Source: Schistocerca nitens
Lineage: Eukaryota > Arthropoda > Insecta > Orthoptera > Acrididae
Assembly (NCBI RefSeq): GCF_023898315.1
Contig: NC_064617.1
Span: 719,031,202 to 719,095,201 of the forward strand
DNA: 64,000 nucleotides
Direction: 5' to 3'
In this document: piece by piece, positions 34,540 through 46,246 of the stretch
Numbering within the stretch: the stretch's first letter is position 1
Layout: every line of letters starts with the position of its first letter
Notes under the pieces: generated by a model
Database searches by the model: none
What the model was told of the DNA's origin: nothing
What the model saw: the letters and a program-made list of their open reading frames with translations, nothing else
Position numbers and translations under genes: made by a program

Positions 34540-34795
34540 AACTCTAAAGAACTGAGACCCAGTTTCGTAGGAGAGGTTCTGTAAAGTTTGTAAGGTAGGA
34601 GACGAAGTACTGGCAGAAGTAAAGCTCTGAGGACGGGACGTGAGTCGTGCTTGGGTAGCTCAGCTGGTAGAGCACTTTCCCGCGAAACAAAAATGTCCCA
34701 AGTTCGAGACTCGGTCCGGCACACAATTTTAATCTGCCAGGTAGTCTCATATCAGCGCACACTCCGCTGCAGAGTGAAAATCTCATTCTGGAAGC
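34540..34795 (+). mobile_element. tRNA-derived SINE, fourth family
   Basis: It contains a well-formed tRNA-like unit: A box GGGTAGCTCAGCTGGTAGAGC and B box AGTTCGAGACTCGGTCC, ending CCGGCAC. The flanks are GTTTCGTAGGAGAGGTTC before and GCAGAGTGAAAATCTCATTC after. It sits where the gypsy pol stops being readable. Confidence 0.7.
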
Positions 34796-34799
34796 ATTT

Positions 34800-37689
34800 C
34801 CTTTGTTTGATCGGATTGCTGTAACATGATTGTCATTCATTTTCTTCTTGAAATTAATTGATACTTGTTGTTCTTTAGCTGGTTAGGCTGTATGATTAGA
34901 TATTTCCAGTTCATGAGCTACGAGGTGTTTATTGGAGATGTCATCACCTAATGCACATTCTAGGTTTATTTTTATTATTTCCAGTTGTTTTTTCGGACAC
35001 CATTTGTGGTTGAATGTATTTTAAGCCTTTTCCCAGTACATTGAGTTCTTCGCTGGTCATTTTTCAACCAGAAAGTTTCAAGATCTGCAAACTTTAACCT
35101 TTCACTTGGTTTTGAAAGTTATTTACTACTGAATAGTTAACTAATTTTAGCCTTCTGTTTTTCGTACATGGTATGTATGATATCATTAACTTCCTGTCTC
35201 ACTTCACTGTCCAATACATCGAACTCCACTGGGTGTAAATTGGTCGAAAGTCTTATGTTTATTAGTTTTAGTGTGTACTCACATGATCACTAATGCTGTA
35301 CCACCATTTCTTTTCTTCTTTAATCCACGTTTTTAGTGCAAAGTCAACTGCGTTTTATTGGTTCGGCGTGCCTACTATCCTTTGGATGCTCCGCAAACGA
35401 AGAATGGTGTTGAAAATTGGGTTAATGTTGCTGAACTATGCCAGAAATGGAGCGGAGAACCATATTTACAAAATAATTTACCATGTGAATATAAAATTGC
35501 TCTTTGCACATCATTACTATTTATCGTGGAAATGATTTTACAATTTTACTGTCACTGTCTTCTTCTCATTCACTTCTCTGGTATATATTTTTGTCTTTAT
35601 TGCTAGTAACCATCGTTGCCTTCCAATTCTCGTCGGTTTCTTCTGTTTTTTTGGCTGTTTATTTCTATTTTCTTTACGTGCCTTTGAACTGGAGTTGATG
35701 ACTGCTTATAATATGAACATTAATATCTTTCTCCGAGCTTCTTTAACACAGGATGTAATTAAAATTCCCTTACAGGCTCTGAGTAAAGTTTCCTCACGCC
35801 AAAACACTTGTTATTCTTCGATATTTTGAAACGTATCTCTTAGCTCTTAAGGTAAGAACATTAGTGCCCTTGTTTACTGGATATGGAAAGCAAAGAGCTT
35901 GCAGTAGAAGATTTGTTTCACAGTGTCGAAAATGTAAAAAATGCTCATAGCCCTTAAAATGTGCGTTTTGGAGACCTCGTTTAGTACACATTTTTTTCTT
36001 GTTTTGCTGTAAGGAACCTGTCTTCAAAGTCTGTAAAGGAATTTCAGTTACATCCTTTATATGTTCATCTCTGATGTTGCAATAGATAAGTCAGGGAAAT
36101 TCCGCTGATCTTCATTTACTCTGGTATGCAAAACTTAAGAATTAAAGTAACTTTCGTGTAATACGTTACTGACAAATAACATAGCTCGATGAAACGTGGG
36201 CTATACATAGAAAGAATTGCTTCGATATAGTACAATATAGTATAGCATAGCATAGCATGGAAGGTAACTGAAAGAATTACACAAAGAGACGAGCAGAAAT
36301 GACACTTTTATTCATAGACAATAATTACGCTGAAGTCACCGCGTTTCCCGATGGTCTCCTGGAAATCAGAAAAAGCGAGATGTGGTTCTTAATAGGGCGT
36401 ATGATCACCATGGCACTGGATCCTTTGCAACTTGCTTCCATGCTGGCCACAAGGAGCTTTGCTAACTACATCCTATAGAAAGAAAGCTACTCTGAAACCA
36501 ACCTTTAAATCGCTTATACCGATAAGAGCGAGTGAGAGAAATACTTTCAACCTGCCCTAATGTACACCGTTTGCAAAAAAAAAGTGAAGCGACCAGAAGA
36601 CACGATCGAATTTCAGTGTAACTTTGTACACGAACACATCATTGGCAGCTGTGTAGTTGATTAGAGTGGCAGTTCTCTGTAATGGTTAGAACTACCACCA
36701 TACTGCGTTATTGGTATTCGTATTTTGTGTGTTAGCAGGTCTGGGTGTTCGTGTTTTGTGTCTTAGCAGGGCTGGTAGAGTATATAAGGGAAGAGAGCAG
36801 CGTCAGATGTTGAGTGATTGAGTGATTTCTGTAAAGGAGACAGAGACGCCACATACCCATATGAGACAATGTGAAACTTCTTTATTTAAATGAGTGTGTC
36901 TGTACTTAAATTGCTGAATGACTGAGAAGATGAAACTTCTACGTTATTTGATTCCGAAACAGCTGAGTAAAACTGAACGTACTGAGCCTACTTTCTCTTT
37001 ACTTGTTCTTATGATGTCAACACTGACCCACAATATTCTAGCGCAACGCAATATGACCGCTCAAAAAAATTACAACCTGACTTCAAATAATTAATTCAAA
37101 AGAATGACCCTGACTAAAAATAAATCTTAACATTAATCTATACATTTTATTAAGCACTTACCTCACAAAAATCTTCATTATGCGAACTACTGCAACTCGC
37201 TAGTGTCAGTACTGCCAGCTAAATAAAAGATTTTAACTACTAAAGCCACTAAATACTAACAGGCATGTGGTTAGCAAATGAAGGATTTTGTTGCAAACCA
37301 AATAATGTATTTTTTACCTTAATAATGTGACATCCAGTTCAAAGACGAATGTAAATCGTCATTGACATCTTGTACAAAGGTATATAATCATGAATAAACA
37401 TGCACATTTCGCTAGTCTACGCTAACACTTCAAACCTCTACCCCCCATCTATGCTAACTTCTCACATCTAACATCCATCACTGCTGGCTGTTCACCTCCA
37501 ACTGCCCTGTTGGCGACTAACTTCAAACTGCCCAACAGTACTAGCGATTAACTTCCAACAACGAGTCGAACCAGCCACAGAGTCTCTTACAAAGAAAGTG
37601 CAGTCACAGATACAATGTAAAGCGTTACACAGCGTTACACAGCGCTGCCAACACAAAAGCAGCCCACTTACAAGTGTTACCAACAGCTG
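34800..37689. other. No recognised gene; scattered repeat-like sequence
   Basis: Includes a short CATAG-unit array at 36228-36260 and a dispersed-repeat-like segment at 36300-36440. Open frames of 60-80 codons at 35290-35700 have no motif. Confidence 0.4.
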
Positions 37690-38430
37690 ACAGAGTTTGA
37701 AAGTGACCTCATTGTGAGTCTCCATTTGACCTTCTAATGGAATAGTGCAATATCCAGATTTGCTTTGCATTTGGAGGCGACAGTGGCCAGTTGTTAGGTT
37801 GCATGGGAAGGTTATGGTAGGCATACTCTTCGTCAAGGTTCCAGGCGACCACGTGTGACCGCCATAGGAGTGGATCACGCTACGTGCACATCGTAGCCTG
37901 TCCACATCTGCGCCTGCCATTCGAGAACAAGTAATGGACTTCTTGCAACATTCTTTGTCATCCCGCATCACTTGTCAGAAATTATCAACAAGTGGACTAA
38001 GGAGTTACTGTTCCACACATAGGCTGTCTTTAACACAACACAAACGGCTGGGTTTGAAGTTGTGCTGTGAGCGAGAAGCATGGGCTGCTGATGAATGGAG
38101 TCACATTGTGTTCACTGATGAATCGCGGTTCTGCATTATCCCGGGTGATCATTGTCGGCGAGTGTGACAGCAACATGTGGAGACGCCCCATTCTTCCAAA
38201 GTTTTGGAAAGACACAGAGGTGTTCCTCGCCGCATTACGGTATGGACAGCCATCTGGTGTAACCTTACGTCACGGCTAGTAGTGTTTGAGGAAACTCTGA
38301 CAACACATCGGTACGTCATGTATATTCTGCGTCGACTGTGGTACCTCTCGAGTGACAGTGTTGTGGTGCAATTTTTCAACAGAAAATTGGTCGTTAGTCG
38401 TTCACACACAGCAGATGTCTCTCTATGAAC
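37690..38430 (+). pseudogene. Tc1-like transposase remnant, second family
   Basis: A heavily decayed plus-strand frame. Readable blocks are HTLRQGSRRPRVTA (helix-turn-helix linker region), CEREAWAADEWSHIVFTDES (first catalytic Asp, about 38065-38130) and WTAIWCNLTSRLVVFEETL (about 38248-38305). The rest is broken by stops and frameshifts, and the second Asp and Glu are not readable. It differs from the two Tc1 copies at 5015 and 46247. Confidence 0.7.
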
Positions 38431-38499
38431 CGTTTGGGTGGTGTTGAGGTACTCCGGCGCCCAGGACAGAACCGGTATCCAGGATATCAAGCAGCAGTT

Positions 38500-39200
38500 A
38501 CAGTAGTTGTGGGCCAGCTTGCCAGTGGAGAGGATAAAACGGCTTTATGATATCCTCTCCAGCCGAATACTGCATATATCCAGGCCGGAAGGGGTGTAAC
38601 AACATACTGTAACTAGGTTCATACTGCCAAATTCTTTGCAAATTTGATTCGATTTTGCAATCATTGCGGTAAGACCACATATCTTCTCGGCCCATGAAGA
38701 TTCATTTCGTATTCTCGCCCCTCTGGGTACTTCAATATTTTGTCGACTAGTGTATCATTTCAGCAATTTTCGGGAACCTGTACCGCACTTTAGGTGCTGT
38801 ACATGTAAAAAAAATCTGCTCAGATGAGAAACTATGTTATACAGGCTTGTCCCATTTATCTTGACCACCCAAAACAACGTTTTGTCCAGAGGTAAAATAG
38901 AAAAAATGTATCAAGTTGCTTAGCTATCTGCGGACATTTACCAGCATGATTGCCTTTCTCGTAACTCCGTTCGTTTCGAAGCTATGAACAGCAGTACGCT
39001 CTTTTTGAATAGCACGCTACATTTTTTATTCGGTAATCCACTTTCACTCTATAGTACTTGTTCAAAGACGTATTAGAGTGTACCACCGAAGTTCTCGTGG
39101 CATTTTGCATATTGCTAAAAATTAACCACAAAGTTCGCTTATAAAATGTTCGTTAATTCACCACAATACGGAAACGCGTTAACGTGCAACTGTTCTCATC
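38500..39200. other. No recognised gene
   Basis: A possible DNA-transposon end (ACAGGCTTGTCCCATTTATC at 38853) is present without a visible partner. Confidence 0.35.
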
Positions 39201-39204
39201 GTAG

Positions 39205-39470
39205 TAATCGGTGAAATGAAATGAAATGATCGTATGGCAATGTTGGTCGGGAGGTCCCGTAAGGGTTCGGCCGCATTGTTGCAAGTCTTATTGCATGTGA
39301 CGCCACATTGAGCGACTTGCGTGTCAATGATGGTGAGAGGATGATGAGAACAACACAATAACCAGTCCACGGGAGGAAAAAACAAATCTCCAACCTGTCC
39401 GGGAATCGAACCAGGACCCGATGAATGGAAGGCAAGGCCGTTACCACCCAGATAAGCAGGCGGGTAATAA
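39205..39470 (-). mobile_element. tRNA-derived SINE, third family
   Basis: Minus strand: an A-box region in TGGGTGGTAACGGCC, B box TGGTTCGATTCCCGGACAGG, and a body with ATGTGGCGTCACATGCAATA and CGGGACCTCCCGACC. Same family as 10396-10600, but fuller. Confidence 0.75.
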
Positions 39471-39569
39471 GCGGTGTATTGAGTGCTTATAAATATTTTT
39501 AAGAAGAGCTTTTCTGGATTCACTGATTTTATACGGACAAAGAACAAAACTCGTCTAGCTTGAAGGGGG

Positions 39570-40860
39570 AAACCAGATGGCGCTATGGTTGGCCCGCTAG
39601 ATGGCGCTGCCATAGGTCAAACGGATATCAACTGCGTTTTTTAAAATAGGAACCCCCATTTTTTATTACATATTCGTCTAGTACGTAAAGAAATATGAAT
39701 GTTTTACTTGGACCACTTTTTTCGCTTTGTGATAGATGGCGCTGTAATAGTCACAAACGTATAAGTACGTTGTATCACGTAACATTCCGCCAGTGCGGAC
39801 GGTATTTGCTTCGTGATACATTACCCGTGTTAAAATGGACCGTTTACCAATTTCGTAAAAGGTCGATATCGTGTTGATGTATGGCTATTGTGATCAAAAT
39901 GCCCAACGGGCGTGTGCTATGTATGCTGCTCGGTATCCTGGACGACATCATCCAAGTGTCCGGACCGTTCGCCGGATAGATACGTTATTTAAGAAAACAG
40001 GAAGTGTTCAGCCACATGTGAAACGTCAACCACGACCTGCAACAAATGATGATGCCCAAGTAGATGTTTTAGTTGCTGTCGCGGCTAATCCGCACATCAG
40101 TAGCAGACAAATTGTGCGAGAATCGGGAATCTCAAAAACGTAGGTGTTGAGAATACTACATCAACATCGATTGCACCCGTACCATATTTCCATGCACCAG
40201 GAATTGCATAGCGACGACTTTGAACGTCGTGTACAGTTCTGCCACTGGACACAAGAGAAATTACGGGACGATGACAGATTTTTTGCACGCGTTCTATTTA
40301 GCGACGAAGCGTCATTCAGCAACAGCGGTAACGTAAACCGGAATAATATGCACTATTGGGCAACGGAAAATCCACGATGGCTGCGACAAGTGGAACATCA
40401 GCGACCTTGGCGGGTTAATGTATGGTGCGGCGTTATTGGAGGAAGGATAATTGGCCCCCATTTTAACGATGGCAATCTAAATGGTGCAATGTATGCTGAT
40501 TTCCTACGTAATGTTCTATCGATGTTACTACAAGATGTTTCACTGCATGACAGAATGATGGATGTCCGGCATATAACTCGCGTGCGGTTGAAGCGGTATT
40601 GAATAGCATATTTCATGACAGGTGGATAGGTCGTCAAAGCACCATACCATGGCCCGCACGTTCACCGGATCTGACGTCCACGGATTTCTTTCTGTGGGGA
40701 AAGTTGGAGGATATTTACTATCGTGATCCACCGACAACGCCTGACAACATTCGTCAGCGTATTGTCAATGCATGTGCTAACATTTCGGAAGGCGAACTAC
40801 TCGCTGTTGAGAGGAATGTCGTTACGCTTTTATATCATATATGAACCACTTGCGAATAAG
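39570..40860 (+). mobile_element. Tc1/mariner-superfamily element, DD41D type, inactive
   Basis: The transposase frame opens at 39835 (MDRLPIS) and is broken by a TAA at about 39859, a TAG at 40141 (ISKT-stop-VLRI) and a frameshift before 40560. Recognisable parts: the N-terminal HTH region (YPGRHHPSVRTVRRIDTLF), GRPATNDDAQ-like linker, first Asp in ARVLFSDEASFSNSG, second Asp in NDGCPAYNSRAV (shifted frame) and third Asp in PARSPDLTSTDFFLWGKLED. I count 41 residues between the second and third Asp, which is the rosa/DD41D spacing. The 5' flank has GATGGCGC repeats (39578, 39600, 39733) that may be terminal sequence; the 3' end is not precisely placed. Confidence 0.82.
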
Positions 40861-41047
40861 TACAGTTTGACTGATAATATCTAAGTTTTGAAATGGCAAG
40901 CACTTACACAAAGTGCAAACAAATGGAGGTTAACCAGAATTAACCAAGACCAAACTGAAGTTAGAATCATCATTGTGGACCTCATGCACCGACGAACTGT
41001 GTGTGTAAAGCGATTGCATCTTACAGGTACAAGTTGCTTTTGATATA

Positions 41048-42345
41048 CGAAGGTAAGTCAATTATTATCCGCAATTTAGTTACATTTTTGTTTATTTTGG
41101 TAGTACTGTTGTTTTATGTTGTGACGCATGCTTTGTTTATTTGTTGTTATAGCTCTGCAATTTTCAAGCTGCTAGGTTAGTTTCGTTATCGCTGTTAATC
41201 ATGGCTGCACCGCTGTCTATTTGTACTAATGAAGAACAACGTTCAGTGATCCGTTTTTTGTGGTTGGAAGGCGTATCAGGGGCCGAAATTCATGAAAGAC
41301 TTTCGGTATAGTACGGGAACAGCGTTTTGCCACAACGGAGTGTTTACGAATGGCTTGAAAAATTCCGAAATGGTCGCACAAGTGTTACGCACGATGAAGG
41401 AGCCGGACGACCGTTTACCGCCACAAATGAAGAAACCATTGGGCGTTCACGTGAAATGATTCTCGTAGACAGACGATTAACTATTGATGAAGTGGAACAT
41501 CGTCTGCGAATTAGTCATGGTTCTGGCTACGAAATCATCCACAACAGACTTGGGTGTCATGAAGTTTGTGCAAGGAGGGTCCGAAAACAACTCGTACAGT
41601 TACATAAACAAACGCGCTTGGACATCTGCAAAAAACATTTGGATCGCTTTGGTAACGAAGGGGACAACTTCTTAGACAGAATCATTACTGGTGACGAAAC
41701 ATGGATCCATTATTACGAGCCGCAGAGCAAACGGCAGAGTATGGAATGGAAACATCCAAATTTGCTGTGCAAGAAAAAGTTCAAGACCCAACCGTCCGCA
41801 GGAAAAATGATGCTTACGGTTTTTTAGGACGCACAGAGTCCAGTACTGGAACATTATGGGGAAAGGGGCACAACAATAAATAGTGTACGTTACAGTGAAA
41901 TGCTTACTGCCAGACTAAATCCTGCAATTCGAAGCAAACGCCGTGGGTTGCTGTCGAAAGGTGTGTTGTTGCACGACAATGCCCGTCCGCATACTGCTGC
42001 CCACACTTCTGAAACGCTCCAGTAACTCAAATTTGAAGTACTGTATCATTCTCCATATAGTCCCGATCTTGTCCCTTCTGACTATCACATGCTTGGTCCA
42101 CTCAAGCAGGTATTATGGGGCCGTCGATTTGCCTCGGACGAAGCAGTGAAAGAAGCGGTGCATTCCTGGCTTGCAGCTCAACCGAGAACCTTCTTTTATA
42201 TGGGCATCAGGAAGCTTGTACAACGACGGACCAAGTGCGTCGAAACGCAAGGAGACTATGTCGAAAATGATGTTCTTGGAAGTTTCCTATTTGATTACAA
42301 TAAAATTTTATAACTAATTTGCGGATAATAATCGACTTAACCTCG
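41048..42345 (+). mobile_element. Mariner (DD34D) element, nearly intact
   Basis: A 1,298 bp element flanked by TA on both sides. The inverted ends are CGAAGGTAAGTCAATTATTA and, at the right, the complement of CGAGGTTAAGTCGATTATTA. The length is typical of full mariners. It contains one unshifted 371-codon reading frame with three nonsense codons. Confidence 0.95.
41201..42313 (+). pseudogene. Mariner transposase pseudogene
   Basis: The frame is open in register from ATG at 41201 to TAA at 42313 except for stops at 41309 (TAG), 41825 (TAG) and 42023 (TAA). The N-terminal HTH domain has CTNEEQRSVIRFLWLEGVSG and PQRSVYEWLEKFRNGRTSV. The catalytic triad is in IITGDETWIHYYEP, VLLHDNARPHTA and YSPDLVPSDYH. 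There are 34 residues from second to third Asp, and the third residue is Asp as in all mariners. The absence of any frameshift over 1.1 kb suggests a fairly recent loss of activity. Confidence 0.95.
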
Positions 42346-43100
42346 TATGTGCCCTGTATTACCTGTTAATAGTTTGAAAACACTGCGTTATTGTGGTAAA
42401 AGGAATTATCTCGATGTCTTCCTATTGGCTTGGACGTAGCTCGCAGTTCAACAGCGACACAGACTTCTCTACATAACTGAAGCACAGGGTGGCGCAGTTA
42501 AAAGTAACCCGCCTCCCCTCTGAATGCGAATGCAATATTTCGACTTGTGAAATAGAGTAAATAGCTATAAAAATGAACAGTTTTATGCAATAATCGATTG
42601 ATAGTATTTTTCTGTCAGCATTTCAGTTAATTTCATCAGTGAAGTTAGACGTTTCTCTTTGCGGTCTGCAAAGTGACTTTCTCGATAGAAGAAAGAATTG
42701 AAATTGTGGAAGCGTATTTGAAAACATGTTCGATTAAGGAAACCCGCGAAATTTTCTGGATCAAGTATCCGGATAGAGGACTACCAGCAAAGAGGGCAAT
42801 ACAGAGTCTCTATAAATATTGACGCACCTACAGATCTGTGTAATATGTAAAACGACGAAGAATTCCTTCTGTTCGCACACCAGACATTCGCCGAAGAATC
42901 ATTCAAATCGCAAAGAAGACTACACGTAAATTGTCTAACAGGCTCATTCAAGTAGGAGAAGTTGCCAGCGGATATTGAAAAGTCTTAATTTGAAGCCACA
43001 TTGTGTAACAGTTTTGCAGCAATTAGGCTATCGATGACAGTGAGAAACGTTTACATTACTGCACGTGGCTTTCTAATAACCCCAGCAGGTGCTTTCTTAC

Positions 43101-44640
43101 ATCTACATCTACATCTACATGGATACTCTGCAAATCACATTTAAGTGCCTGGCAAAGGGTTCTTCGAACCACCTTCACAATTCTCTATTATTCCAATCTC
43201 GTACAGCACGCGGAAAGAACGAACACCTATATCTTTACGTACGAGCTCTGATTTCCCTTATTTTATCGTGGTGATCGTTTCTCTCTATGTAGGTCGATGT
43301 CAACAAAATATTTTCGCATTCGGAGGAGAAAGTTGGTGATTGGACTTTCGTGAGAAGTCTCCGTTGCAACGAAAAACGCCTTTCTTTTAATGATGTCCAG
43401 CGCAAATCCTGTATCATTTCTCTGAAACTCTCTCCCATATTTCGCGATAATACAAAACGTGCTGACTTTCTTTGAACTTTTTCGGTGTACTCTGTCAGTC
43501 CTATCTGGTAAGGATCCCACACCGCGCAGCAGTATTCTAAAAGAGAACGGACAAGTGTACTGTAGCCAGTCTCCTTAGTAGGTCTGTTACATTTTATAAG
43601 TGTCCTGCCAATAAAACGCAGTCTTTGGTTAGCCTTCTCCACAACATTTTCTATGCGTTCCTTCCAATTTATCTTATTCGTAATTGTAATACTTAGGTAT
43701 TTAGTTGAATTTACGGCTTTTAGATTAGACTGATTTATCGTGTAACCAAAGTTTAACGAATTCCTTTTAGCACTCATGTGGATGACCTCGTACTTTTCGT
43801 TATTTAGGGTCAACTGTCAATTTTCGCATCATTCAGATATCTTTTCTAAATCGTTTTGCAATTTGGTTTGACCTTCTGATGACTTTATTAGTCGATAAAC
43901 GACGGTGTCATCTGCAATCAACCGAAGACGGCTGCTCAGATCGTCTCCCAAATCGTTTATACAGATAAGGAAATGCAAAGGGCTTATAACACTACTTTGG
44001 GGAACGCCAGAAATCATTTCTGTTTTACTCGATGACTTTCCGTCAATTACAACGAAATGTGACCTCTCTGACAGGAAATCACAAATCCAGTCACATAACT
44101 GAGACGATATCCCATAAGCACGCAATTTCACTACAAGCCGCTTGTGTGTTACAGTGTCAAAAGCCTTCCGGAAATCCAGAAATACGGAATCTATCTGAAA
44201 TCCCTTGTCAATAGCACTCAACACATCATGTGAATAAAGAGCTAGTTGTGTTTCACAGGAACGATGTTTTCTAAACCCATGTTGACTGTGTGTCAATAGA
44301 CAGTTTTCTTCGAGGTAATTCATAATGTTTGAACACAACATATGTTCCAAAATCCTGCTGCATATACACATTAACGATATGTGCCTGTAATTTAGTGGAT
44401 TACTCCTACTACCTTTCTTGACTATTGGTGTGACCTGTGCAAATTTCCAGTCTTTGGGTACGGATCTTTCGTCGAGCGAACTGTTGTATATGATTGTTAA
44501 GTATGGAGCTCATGCATTAGCATACTCCGAAAGGAACCTAATTGGTACACAGTCTGGACCAGAAGACTTTCTTTTATTAAGTGATTTAAGTTGCTTCACT
44601 ACTTCTACGTTACTCATGTTAGCGGCTGTTACATTGCAAG
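43101..44640 (-). mobile_element. CR1/L2-group-like non-LTR retrotransposon, 5'-truncated, copy 1
   Basis: Minus strand. The RT begins near 44640 (NKRKSSGPDCVPIRFLSEYA). It includes SQHGFRKHRSCETQLALYSH, SVFLDFRKAFDTVTHKRL, MISGVPQSSVISPLHFLICI and LRLIADDTVVYR (the catalytic FADD is altered to IADD). The C-terminal part has STLVRSLLEYCCAVWDPYQ and HHDKIREIRART. The 3' end carries a (GATGTA)n tail (43101-43120). The endonuclease half is missing by 5' truncation. One frame break separates the two long frames around 43815-43830. A second, diverged copy of the same family is at 49790-51010. Confidence 0.88.
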
Positions 44641-44932
44641 CGATGAAGCATGGTTTCAACTTTCCGATCATGTGAATTCACACAACACGAAGTGTGGGCA
44701 ACGGAGAACCCTAGCACTGTGTGTCAGCAACCATTCCATGAAAAAAAAATGCAGCAAACGCTAATTTTAACAGGGCTATTTTTAACAGGGACGCGTATCA
44801 TTGTCCTGATATTTTTTGACACTACGCTCAACACGGTTCATGCATGGAAATCTCTGATACATTTTGTGCTCAAATCATTGAACAGGGAAGACAAGACTGC
44901 TTCTTCCAGCAAGATGGGGAAACCTGCCGCAC

Positions 44933-45164
44933 GCCGGCCGAAGTGGCCGTGCGGTTAAAGGCGCTGCAGTCTGGAACCGCAAGACCGCTACGGTCGCAGG
45001 TTAGAATCCTGCCTCGGGCATGGATGTTTGTGATGTCCTTAGGTTAGTTAGGTTTAACTAGTTCTTAGTTCTAGGGGACTAATGACCTCAGCAGTTGAGT
45101 CCCATAGTGCTCAGAGCCATTTTTGAACCTCAGAAGTTAAGTCCCATAGTGCTCAGAACCACCA
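44933..45164 (+). mobile_element. Common tRNA-derived SINE inside the split DDE transposon
   Basis: Flanked by ACCTGCCGCAC (44922-44932) and ACCTACCGCAC (45165-45175), an 11-bp target-site duplication with one change. The 3' part is duplicated: after GAGCCATTTTTGAACC a second piece (CAGAAGTTAAGTCCCATAGT) follows before the duplication. Confidence 0.92.
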
Positions 45165-45589
45165 ACCTACCGCACGTCTAAAGTATCCCTGGACTGAGTC
45201 CATGCTATCTTCACCTAGGAACGAACTGTCAGCAAACATTTATGGCCACGACGTTCGCCGGATCAAACAACATGTGATTTTTTCCTGTGGGGGCACTTGA
45301 ACAAATCAACATATAACACAGGAACTGAAAGACAATATCAGACGTCAAGTTGCCGCCATCGATATCAGAACTTTACTCAGAGTGTATCCGAATATGCTTA
45401 GACGTGAAGAGCTGTGTATTGGTATTTCAGCATCTTCTACAATTGCATTTTTCACTGTACTTTTTCATTATAAATAAATAGTAAGTCCATTTCAGCTCTT
45501 CGTTTCTCTAATTTAACTGCATTTCCTTTATACTTGCAAGGGCTGCTTTTATACGCGCCACCCTGTACATTCGCATGGTATGACTGGCT

Positions 45590-45910
45590 GGTCCCTAAAG
45601 AGGGATGTTCTGCCGCCTGTTTGCAAGTTCTTTCAATTGGACGCCACTCGGTGGTTTATGTGCCCTTAACCTAATACAGTAGTCCTACTTGGGAAAGTAG
45701 TCCTACGGATTAACATGGAATCCGAACCAAGCGTCATTCCTGGCATATCTTTACGTCATCAAGAGGTGAAGGTGAGTGTAAAAGTATACCGAAACATTTC
45801 CATCGTCCGGCCGGGATTCGATCAAGCGGCCTCTCAGTTTCCCGTAACGCTCGTTACCACCAGTCCACGAGACCCGACTTTCACAGCAAAAAAATTTAAT
45901 AAACCTCAAA
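45590..45910 (-). mobile_element. Possible SINE remnant with tRNA-like B box
   Basis: Minus strand contains CTTGATCGAATCCCGGCCGG and a downstream body including GGCGTCCAATTGAAAGAACT, parallel to the third SINE family. Diverged, ends uncertain. Confidence 0.4.
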
Positions 45911-46246
45911 TCTCCGCTTGAGGCAGATTATCTCAGTCCAGATTGAAGTACAACTAAAATGAGTGTGGTACGTTAAGAGGACGTGGATCTTGACTGAGCG
46001 CTTGTGGAGGATTGGAGTATGTGAAGCTTGGAGGAGAGGGTGTTAAGGTATGGGGGTGTTTTCCATGGTTAGGGTGTGGTCCACTTAATGCGCTAAGTCT
46101 AGTGTAAATGTGCAAAGCTATCAGGGTTTGTAAAACTATTTATGCGGTCTAGTTTTCCTGTTGTCTTGCTCACATCAAAGTTCACACGGCCTATCAAGGC
46201 AAGCCTTGCAGTTCCCAGTGAGAGGTCTACTACCTCAGTAGACAGA

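Larger units (their letters stand above)
42485..45567 (+). mobile_element. DDE transposon split by a LINE and a SINE
   Basis: Outer ends are inverted: ACAGGGTGGCGCAGTTAAAA at left and the complement of ACAGGGTGGCGCGTATAAAA at right (45541-45567). Removing the LINE (43101-44640) and SINE (44933-45164) leaves about 1.3 kb, a normal size for a Tc1/mariner-superfamily element. The transposase N-terminus is at about 42670-42830 (FSIEERIEIVEAYLKT) with RRIPSVRTPDIRRRIIQ-like linker at about 42860. After the LINE it resumes with DEAWFQLSDHVNS and CFFQQDGETCRT. After the SINE it continues with WPRRSPDQTTCDFFLWGHL. All parts carry frameshifts. Confidence 0.85.

Noticed and set aside
34655..34730. Considered as a functional tRNA gene (GGGTAGCTCAGCTGG with AGTTCGAGACTCGG)
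   Set aside because: The stems do not pair well, and the flanks are repeat-like, so a SINE head is more likely.
36228..36260. CATAG-unit array considered as a CRISPR-like or regulatory repeat
   Set aside because: Only a few adjacent 5-bp units; an ordinary short tandem repeat in a eukaryotic genome.
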